Shown here one piece after another: positions 22,421 through 33,863 of a stretch of 64,000 bases of DNA. Each line of letters opens with the position of its first letter. The stretch's first letter is position 1. This stretch comes from Neoscytalidium dimidiatum. Taxonomy: Eukaryota; Ascomycota; Dothideomycetes; Botryosphaeriales; Botryosphaeriaceae. The stretch covers positions 3,162,001 to 3,226,000 of the forward strand of contig CM074698.1 in the NCBI GenBank assembly GCA_037367355.1, read 5' to 3'. The notes beneath the pieces were generated by a model, which had not been told where the DNA came from, ran no database searches, and saw nothing but the letters and a program-made list of their open reading frames with translations. Both the position numbers and the translations under genes were made by a program.

Positions 22421-24087
22421 CGTGGGCGGGGCGGAAAAGGGTTGCGGCGAGGCTGGGGAACGAGTGACAAGGACTCGAGATAAGGCTGGCTAAGAGTAGC
22501 AAGCGTGGGATTGGCTCTTAGGATTCGACGGTAAGCTCATGGTAGCATGGGACGGTGGAGCGCGGCAGGAGCTGGAGGGCGACCAGAAGCTCGCAGGGTC
22601 GCGGCTTGGACGGCGGCGGGAGTGAGAGTGCAGAGAAGAAGTCCCAAGAAGGACGGGGAGAGAAGAGGGCTGAGTAAGAATAGAAGGCGGGCTCGGCAGT
22701 AGGTGGCGGAGGGTTGGGGCATGCGGGCGCGGCAACGGAGTTTTTGGGAGCTGAAAAAGAGGGCCTTGGTATCTTGGGAGTGGGACGCAAGTAAGCGCGG
22801 CGCGGATCAGGGCTTGGGTAGGATTATGAGGCGCGGGGGGATTTGGGAAGCTCAATGGCGGGCGCATTTGGGAGCGCAAGCGGAGCATGGCCGCCGAATC
22901 GGGGCTGGTGCGCTGGCGAAAGTGGCCTGTCACAAACGTCACGCCCGCAGGATCGCTGCCCGCCTGCTCGCTGGAGCCCCCCAAGCCCGGCATATCCTCG
23001 CCGTTTCGCAGAAATTCATGTCCACGGCATCCCGACGCCCTCAATCCTGCCTGCCGCCCGCCGTCTGCCTTCAGCTCGGCCGGCTCGCGAGGCAGCCAGG
23101 GCAGCGTTGCAATGCAGCTGGGCGAGACCGACCGCAGCATGCAGCCAGCTGAGCGTTCACCATGCCAATTGCTGCTTGGCCTGATGCGGCGCGCACTACG
23201 TAGCTACTGTGTCGCTGTGTTTCTGTGCGTGCGAGACCTGCACCAGCCTGCACGATCGCCCGGCCCCCGAGTCCACCATCCACCACGCTGCCCCCATCCC
23301 GCCGCATCCCTGTGGCCCTTGCCTCGCCCTATCCGCGCCCTCGGTAATTTGCCCGCCAGACTCGTGAGGCTGCTGCGGGCACAAGCCGCGCAAAGGGGGA
23401 CGCGCACACTCCCCACCGGCGTCGGGGAAGTGCGGCTGATGCCTCGTGGGCAGCTGCTGAGCCGCCACACGCACCACCAGCTGCACCCTCGACCACCCTG
23501 CTAGGCACCGTCGCCCGCCCGCTTTTGCGCGTGCCCGCCCTGTGGCTGTTGCTCCGGGACGCTGCTTCCATGGACCCGGTACCATTCTTCATCTGCACGG
23601 GATTGCAAACTGTATTCAAGATAGACTATGCTTTTCGATCCATCTGGAACTCTGCAATTGTTTGGATGCCTGCATGCCGGTGTGCTTTTAGTTTCCCACA
23701 GCTGCTCGGGTTGCTCCGTCCATGACGAGACCCAACGTGATACGAGCGCCGATGAAGAAGACGGGACTGTCCTGACTTCATGCCGAGGCCGTGCGCGCAT
23801 CCGAACGGGACCCAATCCCAGACCAGCGGTAGGAAGATGCAAATGAACAGGGGCCTCTGCAGAAAATCTCGGGGAACAGGAAAACTCAGAAATGGGAAAT
23901 CGTGCCAATCAACGGCGGCCCCCCCATCGTTGCCCACACAGTGCCCCCGTTGCCACGCGAACGCCCAATGCGCCTCCAGGAACAAGAAAGAAGAAATGAT
24001 CCAGTTGCCGTAGCTCGTCCCAACCACCGACCGTTGCAAGCCACACCCTTCCGTCGACCATGGCGCTTGCGAATCCTCCGCCCCACT
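22421..24087. other. Intergenic region between the rhodopsin-domain gene and EAF3
   Basis: The left part is the GC-rich promoter and leader of the rhodopsin-domain gene; open frames there (such as 22490-23140 on the minus strand) are proline/serine-rich without motifs. No other gene is supported. Confidence 0.5.
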
Positions 24088-26086
24088 TCAGCGCCTCTCG
24101 TCACCCTTGGCCTTGTCAACGTACTCGCTGTCGGCCGTTTCGTACTCCGACACGAACACCTTGCCGACCGTCTCGTCCTTGTTGAGCCACATGGTGATCT
24201 TGAGAAGCTCTTCGCGGAGCCGGTTAACCGACTGAGGATCCATGTTCGTCTGTGCGATGAGCTCCGGTAATGACACTGCGGCGATTGGTCAGCCTTGGCG
24301 TCCGGAAATAACTAATCAACCAGTGGGAACAGTGCGCATGAGGAAGCGAACGTCAGAGCCAAGCATCAAGCGACATTGCGCACTATTGAATGAATCCAAG
24401 CACGCTGCAGACTTGAAACTTGCGGCTCGCTCCTGGGTTGCAAGATTCGCCGCAGGCTATAGTGTTTCACTTACCGAAGAGACGGAGCAGGTGCTCGCCG
24501 CCGTAAATGTCACTCATCGTCTTCCCTGCCAGATCGTCGGTGCCGCTCTCGGTCTTCTTGTAGATCTCGAGGTACTGATCGCGCTCAAAGCGGTATAGTA
24601 GAATGCGTCCGAGAGCCTTGTTGAAGTACTCCTTCACTCCGGCAACGATTTCCTCAAGGATGTCGGCTTCAGCGCTACCAGGAATGCGCTTAGGTGCTTC
24701 CTGCTCGGAGTACATGTCGAGAATGGCGCTGACAGGAAATTCAACCGGAAGCTTGACAAGTTGAAGGTTCTTGGTGATGTTCTCCCAGTCATCGACGAGC
24801 AGCGACTTGAGCCTGTCGGGCATGTGGAGGCGAATGGCTGGCCTGGAACGGAACGTCTCTTCCTGTGCGCCAAATATTTGTCAGTGAGCGTCCAGTTTGA
24901 GAAAGAGAGCCACATTGCAAAACAGTGACAGAAAGAAAATACAGTTGTGTCTCTCTCCTCTCTGCCCCAGTTCCTGAGGACAGTCTGGTAGGCTGCAAAA
25001 GCCTGCCGAGTCGACCGCCTGGCGCCTTTGGCAGGCCGGTCCCTGCCCTCCTCCTCGTTCTCCTCATTTCCTCTCTTTCTCTTCTCGCTGCCCGCTTTCT
25101 CCGCGGGCATCTTTTTCGCCTTGGGAGAAATCTTCTTCCTCAGAGCCGGCTTCTTCTCCGGCTTGGGGCTCGAGATCTCGGGGATCTCGACTCCCTTGGA
25201 CTTGAAATCGCTGCGAGTGGAGACCATCCTGGCTGAAACAGGGCCAGAGGCAGGATGTAGAAGGTGTTGAGAAGTTGCAGAAAACGATAAGGGAACGTCA
25301 AGGAGAAGGTCGAATATGAAAAGGGCTCGTGTTAAACGTCCATAATAGAACAATAGTGACAATAGGAACATCGAGTGATGAAACACAGACAATAGAAAAC
25401 AAAGTGAACAGAAGTGAAGCTAAGTGACCTACCCTCTCGACCTCGAAGTCTCTGCCCCTCTTCCGACCCGCCAGACTTGTCGTCGCAACAGGCGTCTCGC
25501 GGCCTTCGCTACCCCGCGTAGAGCTAACGTCAGGCTTCTTCTTGTGGGAAGTAGACGCTGTCTTCTGAGTCTGCGACCCGCGGCGCATGGCTTCCAACTC
25601 CTTCTTAAGATTGTTAGCTAGCTCACGGTTCTCGTCATTCAGCTTGCGCAGCCGGTCTTGCGGAACCCAGTCGTCCCACCTGACACGTTCGTTAGCGATG
25701 TCAAAGTCACGGCGAAGTGTCATGTTGGAGTGAGGTGGCGCGGGCATGGTTGAGGGTTCAGGACACAGGATCCTTTGTGTAAAGTGCGGTGGAGCAAACG
25801 GGTATGGGCGTGGAGTCAAACAAACGGAACAATGGCCGAAGGACAAACGCGAAGTGAGACCCGGATCCCGCAGGAGACGGACATGGAGCGGTGACGGCAC
25901 CGGTGAATGGGAGTGTACTTACGTGGCCTTCCAGCCCTTGTAATGGACCTTGTACTGGTACGCGCTTTTCTTGTCGTTGGGATCTACCAGCTTCACGTCA
26001 AGCACTTTGGCCTCGTAGAGCAGCTCGTGATGGAAGCACAGCGCCTTCTCGTCCTTGGCGAACATGGGTTGCGATGCAGGCGCCAT
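24088..26086 (-). CDS. EAF3: Chromatin reader Eaf3 (chromodomain plus MRG domain)
   Basis: Subunit shared by the NuA4 acetyltransferase and the Rpd3S deacetylase; the chromodomain reads H3K36 methylation. Exons (minus): 26086-25923, 25679-25429, 25232-24943, 24862-24475 and 24275-24088; the frame closes to 426 aa. The chromodomain (YQYKVHYKGWK...WDDWVPQDRLRKL) spans the first intron. The MRG domain starts at RPAIRLHMPDRLKSLLVDDWE and ends with the SLPELIAQTNMD and SEYETADSEY block. Exon 3 encodes a Lys/Glu-rich linker (KKISPKAKKMPAEKAG) of about 95 residues, making the protein longer than most Eaf3. Donor 25428 is a weak GTCACT site chosen because it is the one I found that keeps frame; the exon 2/3 join is therefore less sure. 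It is divergent from the Cnl2/Nkp2 gene, 329 bp away. Confidence 0.9.
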
Positions 26087-26415
26087 GACGAGCGTGCGAG
26101 GAGGTGGCGCGAGATGAAGTTGATGGGGGGGCAAGATCAGCAATGCGGTAGCGAGTCGGAAGGAAGTCTCGAGGCAGGGACTCGTCGCGGACGCGGCTGT
26201 TCACGTGTTTGGCGCTCCGCGGAGAGGAGGGAAGGAAGAAATGTTGGCGGCTCTCTCTTCTGCACGCCCCGGCGCGTCGACAGCAGCCTCGCTTGTTCGA
26301 GAACGCGTCTCCCGGACCACCGCCAACCCTTCCGCCAACACCGCGTCCTCCCATCGCCCGCACTCGACAACTGCGCGCTGAACCCTGGCGCGCACGCTGC
26401 TCTCGAGTCGCCACC

Positions 26416-27039
26416 ATGGCGCCGACCGAGTCCTCCATTCTATCCAACTTCCTCCTGCCGCCCGCGCCCCTGCAGACCATCATTACCTTGCGCCAATTCA
26501 CCGACCTCTTCCCGCGCGCTCACCAGTCCAATCCCGCCATCCCTAAGCTATACCGCGAACTTCAACATCAAAGAGCCATTGATATCGATGACGTGAAGCG
26601 CAACATCGCCGCCGAGTGTAAACGCGGTGAACGCCAGGCGCGCGATGTTGCGCGCGCGAGAAGACGTGATGAGGCTGCAGACACTGCTGCCACCGGCTTC
26701 ACGCGTGGAGAACAGGTCGATATCATGATGGAAGAGGATTTACATGGACACTTCGGCGCTGCAGCAAGACAGACTGCGGGTGGGCCCAAGAAGCGCACGG
26801 TCGGCAACGTGGTGGAGGACATGGAACAGGCAGAGCATGATCTCGAAGACGAGATCGACGAGATTGAAAGGGAAACCAAGGCCGTCCTAGCGGACTTGAG
26901 CAACATTGTTGGCGACCTCAGCGATTTGAGATACGGACGCTTCAACAAGCCTGCCGCTGGCAGTGAGGAGTTAGGCAGAGAGACCGTCGACACCCTCCGG
27001 CGGCTGCAAGCCATGTGCCAGGAGATCGGGGATGCCTGA
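26416..27039 (+). CDS. Cnl2/Nkp2 family kinetochore protein
   Basis: Inner-kinetochore (CCAN) subunit of the Cnl2/NKP2 family, working with the Ctf19/COMA complex at centromeres. Single exon, 207 aa. The start at MAPTESSILSNFLLPPAPL is chosen because this N-terminal motif, with the following TLRQFTDLFP and PKLYRELQHQRAIDIDDVKRNI, is the family hallmark as I know it. The second half is helical and charged, with EQAEHDLEDEIDEIERE predicted as coiled coil. There is no membrane segment. It shares a 329-bp promoter region with EAF3 on the other strand. Confidence 0.8.
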   Translation: MAPTESSILSNFLLPPAPLQTIITLRQFTDLFPRAHQSNPAIPKLYRELQHQRAIDIDDVKRNIAAECKRGERQARDVARARRRDEAADTAATGFTRGEQVDIMMEEDLHGHFGAAARQTAGGPKKRTVGNVVEDMEQAEHDLEDEIDEIERETKAVLADLSNIVGDLSDLRYGRFNKPAAGSEELGRETVDTLRRLQAMCQEIGDA

Positions 27040-27640
27040 GAATGGAGACGCCCGAATATCCCATTCCGATCATGGTCCATATGATGGATGCGACCATCCC
27101 CGTGGCCAAGACTTAAGCTCTGTGGAAGACTATGCTCGGCTACGTGCTGAAAGAAGAGGGCATCCAGTGGCACTTGCACAACCACATTCTTCAGTGAATA
27201 TCTGTTGGTATGTGATTTCGTCCTATATCTTTAAATTTCTAGTGTTACCTTTTCATGATAAAACTAACATCACCGGCATTCTGCTGCTTAAGAGCAGAAG
27301 GTTGTATTAGAGCCCAAGAGCGGCTTTTATCCAATCTAGGGTCGGCTTCACATGGAACGGAACGCATGGCTCTGCTACGGAACGCATTGCGAATATTTAT
27401 TTTGAAGTTTCCATCTCTCCTGCTGTTGCATTGGGAGTTTCATTCGTATTCGCGACGTCGCCCAAACTGCTATTGCAGGGCCAAGGACGCTCACAGCTTT
27501 TTGCTGCGAATGGATCCCACGTCTTACGCAAACACGCCTTGGTGCTGAGGTCGATATATCAAAAACAGAAAATCCTAAACGACCTGTCTAGAACAGAAAT
27601 CTACCGTCTTCGGAACGCGCCTTCTCTGTCGTCTATCCGT
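27040..27640. other. Intergenic region between convergent genes
   Basis: 3' flanks of the kinetochore gene (+) and the FAD oxidoreductase (-). No further gene recognised. Confidence 0.5.
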
Positions 27641-29209
27641 TTATGCGACCTTGGACTTAACCGTCTTTTTCTTCCTTCTATCCACCAATGCCAGCGCCGT
27701 CTCATAAAGTCTAATGACGATCATGATCAGAGCGATAATGACCCTTACGACATAATCCTTTGTCGTGAATTCGGGTGTCCGACCTCTGATGTACTTCGTT
27801 TCCACCCTCTCCCATGGCACGTCTCCGCCCAGTCCCTCACAAGCAACCCTTATCCCCGATGTAAATCCGTCCTCGTGGAAGCCGTACCCCGTCCAGGCTC
27901 CAGCGTACCAGATACCCCGCTTCCCTTGAATGTTAGGCAGCAGCTCCTGTGACTTCACGGAAGCGGCCGTGTACAGCGGGTGCGCATACTGAATCGCGGC
28001 CTGCGTCAGCTCCGGCCTGGGCATATGCGGCGGGTTCATCGTGACGAGGACGTGACCGTACTCAGACACGGGGATGTGCTGCAAGATGTTCATGTTGTAT
28101 GTCAGAGACACGGTGCTGAGAGCGCCAGACGGTGTGCTCTTCGGAGCTGCTGGATTGGAGTGTTTGAATCTTGGCGGCTTCGGTGAACTCGTCGTGAGGT
28201 AGTTCCAAGAGGACCAAGCCACTTCGCGGCGGGGCATGAGCGAGAGGTCTGAGTGCAGGAAGACCGTATTGGGAGTGGTGTGGAATGCGCCCATGATATC
28301 CTTTTCCTCGGCTGTGGCCGAGACTGATATGATTTCTCTCGCTTGGTTACCGTGGCAGGCGAGGATTACATCGTCGAAGGTTTCCTTTTGACCGCTCTTC
28401 AATTCTAGTACAACCTTTCCGTCCTGGTTTGCTAGGCTTGTGACGGGGGATGAGAGATGCACGCGGTCGGAAGGGAAATTTCGCATCAGCGCATTGATGT
28501 ACGATCGAGAGCCGTCCTTGACTGTCAACCATGGCGGCCGCTCGCTAATAGTGCTAAGGAGGTGATGATTCCACAAGAAGCGGATCAAAGTGAGGGCAGG
28601 GAACTCCAAAGCACATTTATCAGCACCAGTGCTCCAAACACAGGCGGTCATGGGGATCAAGTAGTCGTCGCGAAAACTGTCGGAGTAACCCTCCCGATCC
28701 AGGTACTCGCCAATGCTGAGTTCCAAATCATGATGCGATTCATCCTGCAGAAGGTCCAAAGCGAACTGGTTGAAGCGGATGATATCGAAAATCATTCTCC
28801 AGTGAGAGAGTCGGAAGAGGTTTGCCCTCTGTGCGAAAACAGCAGAGAGGGAAGTACCAGCCCATTCGTATGCCCCTTCGTCGCGGGAAACGCCAAATGT
28901 CATTGCAGTCTCCACAATTTCGACATTGAGTTCTTTGAGAAAAGCAATGAAATTTGCTTGAGAAAGTTAGCTTAGGCGTCACTTCTCGATGACAAGACTC
29001 TCACGGTATGTTGCAGTATTGAGCACAATGAAGCCGGTGTCTACCGGAGTCTTGCGATCCTTATACGCGAACTGGACCGTGTTCGTGTGACCGCCCAAGC
29101 GGTCGGCGGCCTCAAAAAGATGTACCTCATGGTGCGTATTTCTAAGGGCGTAGAGAGCACCGAGGCCGGATATGCCACTGCCTACAATGGCAATCTTCTT
29201 CTTCTCCAT
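27641..29209 (-). CDS. FAD-dependent oxidoreductase (amine-oxidase fold, COG2907-like)
   Basis: FAD/NAD(P)-binding flavoprotein related to a bacterial family often found beside cyclopropane fatty-acid synthases; the substrate is not established in fungi. Exons (minus) 29209-29005 and 28956-27641 close to 506 aa. The dinucleotide-binding motif VGSGISGLGALYAL sits at about residues 9-22, followed by LFEAADRLGGHTNT, typical of amine-oxidase-fold FAD enzymes. The C-terminal FAD motif is GIWYAGAWTGYGFHEDGFTSG. A hydrophobic helix near the C-terminus (YVVRVIIALIMIVIRLY) followed by a lysine-rich tail suggests membrane attachment. The intron is only 48 nt. It is divergent from VTI1 across 631 bp. 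Confidence 0.85.
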
Positions 29210-29840
29210 GGTGTTGAGGTTGCGATGTTGTTTGCGAGCTAAGGCGGTGTCGACTTCCTTAAAGAGCAGGTACTGACATCACCGCTTGCGAGCCTCGAGG
29301 GAAACAGAGACGAAGGCACAATGGTTATCGCACACAACGAGTGGAATGCTGAATGAGTGAAGAAGGAGGTTGAGCATACGCAGAGCTCAAACACAACTAA
29401 AACGATCGCAGAGCGGAATGTAGCGGGGGTGTCCGCTGTAACGGATCGTAGAGCACGAGCAGGGATCGGCTTGAGCGCCAAGCCAGTAACGGCCAGCCGG
29501 CCAGCAGCAACTCCGGCCGCGGATGTGCTACTTGGCGTGCGGCGACTCTCCAGCACCGCCGCCCGCCCGCCCACCGCTCAACGCGACGTCCTCTTCAACC
29601 ACCCCACCTGCTGTCCAGAGATACCCCTCCGCATCTATAGTTTTGACCGGCTTCGCTCCTGCTGGTCCGCCGAGCGCTTGCTTCTTTGCCTTTCACGACT
29701 CAAGACCCTCCTCATCACTGCGTCAGCGGCGCAACCACATCCCAGGCTCCAGCCACGGCGAAAGAGGCCATCCTCCGATCGTACGAGTTTCAATATCAGC
29801 TCAACCACCTAGCCGAAAGATCACTTAAAAATTAGTCGAA
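29210..29840. promoter_or_regulatory. Divergent promoter region of the FAD oxidoreductase and VTI1
   Basis: 631 bp between the two start codons, transcribed outward in both directions. No coding sequence is supported inside it, and I see no clear operator motif. Confidence 0.5.
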
Positions 29841-30645
29841 ATGACGGATATTTTGGATTCTGAGGCCGGCTCTGAGCGCTTCGCCAGTTATGAAGCTGAA
29901 CTCAAGCTGGTTCAGGCGGACCTCCAGCAGAAGCTCGACCAGATTCCCGAGCTATCAGGCGAGCCCAGAAAAGCCGCGATTCGGCAAGCTGAGCGTGCTC
30001 TGGAAGAGGCTAAGGAGCTGGTATGTGCCAGAATATCAAAGAAGAATATTACTTCAACTGACATATCATTCTCCGCCGCCAGATTGACCAGATGCGCATC
30101 GAGAAGCCCAATATCCCGGCACCTGCCAAGAATAAGGTCAACCAGCGTTTCCGCAACCTACAGCATGATGTCGATGAGCTGGGTCGCAAACTGACCTCCC
30201 TATCCTCGGACCGTCGTGCCCTGTTCGGCAACCGCTACTCCGACAACCCGACTTCGGATGACCAACTTGAGCAACGCCAGCAGCTCTTATCTGGCACGGA
30301 GCGCTTAGAGCGTAGCAGCGGTCGTCTGAGGGACAGCCACCGAATCGCTTTGGAGACGGAAGACATTGGCCGCAACACGCTTGCCGATCTAGCAGCTCAG
30401 AGGGAGACTATTACGAGGACGAGGGACACCCTGCTGGAAAGTGAAGGCTACACGGATAGGAGCATCAAGACGTTGAGGGGGATGGCCCGTAGGTACTGCT
30501 TCCCTAAAGCCCTCACTCTTACTGATCCTGAACACTCGTTGCTAACTTGACGTGCAGGATGGCTACGAATCGGGTGATTACGATTGCGATTATTACCGTT
30601 CTTGTCCTTCTCATAATTGCAGTTATTGTCAGCAAATTCAGGTGA
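29841..30645 (+). CDS. VTI1: v-SNARE Vti1
   Basis: Q-SNARE of the Golgi, endosome and vacuole fusion steps. Exons 29841-30020, 30083-30492 and 30558-30645 close to 225 aa. The N-terminal helical domain begins MTDILDSEAGSERFASYE, the SNARE helix runs through TRDTLLESEGYTDRSIKTLRGMARR, and the C-terminus is a single membrane anchor (VITIAIITVLVLLIIAVIV) with a very short lumenal end, as in other Vti1 proteins. The last intron splits the SNARE helix from the anchor. SEC17, which helps recycle Vti1-containing complexes, lies 3.2 kb downstream. Confidence 0.93.
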
Positions 30646-30946
30646 TCCATCGGTGGCTGCGGAGTGTTGTATGATTCGAGTCGAGGGAGGCGTTACTGGA
30701 AGATACAGAGGGTGGCTTGCTTGGAGTTAATTATTCAATGATATACTTTGCCGGCAAATGGAATGACTGCGTTTCTTTTCTATCCTTGTACACCGCCTAA
30801 TAATCTGGCCCTGCCTTACTGATCTGGAGACATGCTTGGGTGAGAAGTAATAACTTGTAGCTCATGAAACTTCATTACTTAGTTCGTTACTCACTTCAGC
30901 ATGCTATTCATACAAGTACTTTATCCATTGTCAACGGCCTGCGCTC

Positions 30947-33157
30947 TTATATCGCCGTCTGAGTCTCTATCTTTTCTTTCTCTTTGCCTCCGCCACTGCT
31001 ACCTCCCAACGGCAATTTTTCCGTCGTCCACTCCATTAGACTCAGCTTGCTCTTTTGTTCGACCTCCTTCTCCAAGTCCTCAGCTTCCTTATCAGCATCC
31101 TTCTTCTCTCCCGCCTCTACCTTTTTCTTCTCCTGCGCCTCAACCTCTTTCTTCTCTTCCTCCTCCGCCTCCCGCATCTCCTGCTCCTCCCTCTCAACTT
31201 CCTCGAGGTCAACATCTTCGAATCCGATCTTCTTCAGAATGCGTCCAGTCAGGTAGCGGTATCGTGTATGACCCGAAACCATCTCACTGACGTCCACGTT
31301 CTCAACACCTTTGACACCCTCAACTTTCTGCAAGCCCGCAACGCCGTATTGAATACTTGAGGTGCGGTAGAGGAAGGCGAGGATGTAATCGTTCGTGCTG
31401 TACACATTCACGATTCTACCCGAAACCACGGTCCGCATGCGACGCCAGTCTGCAGCTGTCGAAGGTGTTGGCGCGCCCAGCAGGACAACGCTCTCAACTA
31501 AGCCAAAGGCCTTGCGCTCAGCGAGTGATTGTAGGCAAGAGTAGATAACACGAGCTCCGAGGGAGTAACCGATGAGGATAACTGGACGCTCTCCCTGTGC
31601 CCTGTTGATCAGCGCATCCGCTAGAACTTCACCCGCTTTCTCGCTGCGGGACTTCGCAACACTGAATGGATTATCAACAACGCGGCTGATTTTGAGTAGA
31701 CCGATGGGCCATAGCGCCGCGGTCAAGCTGGCGAAGACAGTGCGCTTGATGATCTCACTCTTCGCATAGCTCCACGCCGCGCTCTTAACCATGCCGACAA
31801 GCGCGTTGCCCAGGTTTAGCATCGCCTCGAGCTCGTAGCGTAGTGCGAAACCTTCAATCGACGTTGCGACAACGCGCCATGGCTCGACCACCTCGTCTTT
31901 GTTGGTCAACCAGCCGGAGATACCGATGGCGACGCGCAGTCGTCTATGCTCTTTTTCGATCTTGCGGGGACGGTGGAACTCTTGGATGGGCACGAAGCCA
32001 AAGTCTGAGACTTCTTTGGCGTATTGGTCCATCATCTTGCCAGTCATACGCCCGCCATAAGCCCCGAAGAGACCACCGACAAGAACGCTACTACCGGCCA
32101 GCGTGCCAAGGTAGCCAGCTGCGGCAGTAGCACCAAGACCAAGACCACCCATGACCGATCCTGTGGTGAGATTATTAGTCGGTGAAGGACATTTACGGAA
32201 CGGCCTCATCGTAGACATACCTATCCCAGCCGCAAGCAGAGGAGCTGCCAATCCTCCCGTGATACCCACAACAGCTGCACCAGCAACCGAAGCAAGCCCA
32301 ACCTTCCACTTCCTGCTCGTGGCATTCTCCTCCGCCTTCTTCTTCGTTTCCTCATCAGCCGACATCTTATGCGCGGCCTCTAATAAGCCTCTGGCAACCT
32401 TCTTCTCATCATCCGCCAAAAACTCGATATCCAACCCCAAACTGCTCGTCAATCTCAGCAACAGCACCCTCGAATGCGCCGAATAGTGTTCCAAGCTCAG
32501 CAAAAGCAACAGCATCGAATGCAACACCAACGCCCTCTTCTCCTCGCTCAACCCCGTCAACGGCGTCTCGACCGGGGGATACAGCTCCCTGAGCGCCCGG
32601 CTCGCGCCCTCATCTCTACTCCTCGCCCCCAGCTTCTTATCCTCCAGGCCCTCCCCGTCCCCGACACCCTTCTTCGTCGCCTTCGCGCTCCCCTTCTGGG
32701 CCCTCGCCTCCTCCTTCGAATTCACCACCTCCCCGACGCGCGCGAGCACCGCGTCGCGCCAGTCGTCGAAGAACTCGAGCGCGGCGACCTTGAGCTCCTG
32801 CGTGCGGGGCGCCGCGAGCTCGCGTTCGCGCTGCTCGCGCTCGCGGCGCGCGCGGTCGGCCGCCTCGACGTCCGCGTTGGCGACGTCGAGGTTGGGGTTG
32901 CGCAGGGCGGCGTCGCCGGAGAGCTCGGGTAAGGCATCGGCGGAGGCGTCGCCCGTGTAGCGCGCGTCGAAGGCGTCCGTGATGGTCGCGCGCATCGAGG
33001 CCAGGCACGTCGCCAGCAGCAGCGTGAGCTCGCTGCGGAGCTCCGGTGTTTCCAGCACCGTCGTGAGGGATTGGTTGTCGGAGGAGGGTTTTTGAGGCTT
33101 TTGGTTGGGGGTGTCGCTGTGTGACCAGGGCAGGTGCCCCGAGAGCATTTTTGGCAT
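30947..33157 (-). CDS. DUF726 alpha/beta-hydrolase-like membrane protein
   Basis: Member of the DUF726/TMCO4 family, thought to have an alpha/beta-hydrolase core. Exons (minus) 33157-32221 and 32160-30947; removal of the in-frame 60-nt intron joins LLAAGIG to SVMGGLG and gives 716 aa. The glycine/alanine-rich membrane segments at about 290-355 are typical of the family. The nucleophile-elbow motif GYSLGAR (G-x-S-x-G) follows ERPVILI, and GAPTPSTAADWRRMR comes after it. The C-terminal 90 residues are a charged coiled coil rich in EEKKEVEAQEKKK. Because the intron has no stop, an intron-retained isoform would still be open. Function unknown. Confidence 0.85.
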   Translation of the reverse strand: MPKMLSGHLPWSHSDTPNQKPQKPSSDNQSLTTVLETPELRSELTLLLATCLASMRATITDAFDARYTGDASADALPELSGDAALRNPNLDVANADVEAADRARREREQRERELAAPRTQELKVAALEFFDDWRDAVLARVGEVVNSKEEARAQKGSAKATKKGVGDGEGLEDKKLGARSRDEGASRALRELYPPVETPLTGLSEEKRALVLHSMLLLLLSLEHYSAHSRVLLLRLTSSLGLDIEFLADDEKKVARGLLEAAHKMSADEETKKKAEENATSRKWKVGLASVAGAAVVGITGGLAAPLLAAGIGMSTMRPFRKCPSPTNNLTTGSVMGGLGLGATAAAGYLGTLAGSSVLVGGLFGAYGGRMTGKMMDQYAKEVSDFGFVPIQEFHRPRKIEKEHRRLRVAIGISGWLTNKDEVVEPWRVVATSIEGFALRYELEAMLNLGNALVGMVKSAAWSYAKSEIIKRTVFASLTAALWPIGLLKISRVVDNPFSVAKSRSEKAGEVLADALINRAQGERPVILIGYSLGARVIYSCLQSLAERKAFGLVESVVLLGAPTPSTAADWRRMRTVVSGRIVNVYSTNDYILAFLYRTSSIQYGVAGLQKVEGVKGVENVDVSEMVSGHTRYRYLTGRILKKIGFEDVDLEEVEREEQEMREAEEEEKKEVEAQEKKKVEAGEKKDADKEAEDLEKEVEQKSKLSLMEWTTEKLPLGGSSGGGKEKEKIETQTAI

Positions 33158-33863
33158 GGTGGATTGGATTTCTTTTTTTTTGGGGGGGGGTGGGAGATTT
33201 CGCGGGTGGATTCGACGAGATAGTATTGTTGTTAAGGGAACGTATTTTTTGAAATGTTCTATTTAGTCCCGCTTAATGGGATTGCGACCTTAATGTGGAG
33301 TGATGTGAAGCAAGGAAGTGTCGTAGAACGCGTATGAGTTACTATGACGTACATGGCTTGGCTGCGTCCTGCAGGGTCCGATTGGAAGGGTTGGCCCTGC
33401 ACGTGAACAGCTTCCAGCTCATAGTTTTGGCAGCATGTCTAAAGTCAACCAGATGTTCCGTCTCATGGTTGTAGCTCCAAGTGCAGCTGCGACGGAAACT
33501 GCAGGAGGATAGTAGGCTCCTTTCCCGCTCATAGTCATTTCTTTCTCAATCTCGTTATCCTTTTAAATTCAGTTATATACTGTAGACTATTATTCTCATG
33601 GATTGATACTTACCAGCATAGACGCACTAAAAGTCCTTCAAACTATTCCGTCAGTGACATGAACAATGTTAAGGCTGATCGGGTCAATCATTGAGCGCAA
33701 AAATCATGTATTCGTATTTCGACACCAAAAAAGGCGAACGAAAGTCTTCAAAACGCCTCATCCGCAACTCTGAACTATGTGGATAAACGAGTAGCCCTTC
33801 TTCGCGGGTATTCAATCAGATTCGTGCCACTACCAATTCTGCTTCAGTGTAGACGGGTACCAA
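33158..33863. other. Intergenic region
   Basis: Promoter side of the DUF726 gene and 3' flank of SEC17. A short T-then-G homopolymer pair lies at about 33173-33189. No gene recognised. Confidence 0.5.

Noticed and set aside
22490..23140. 216-codon minus-strand open frame upstream of the rhodopsin-domain gene
   Set aside because: Pro/Ser-rich low-complexity translation of a GC-rich promoter/leader.
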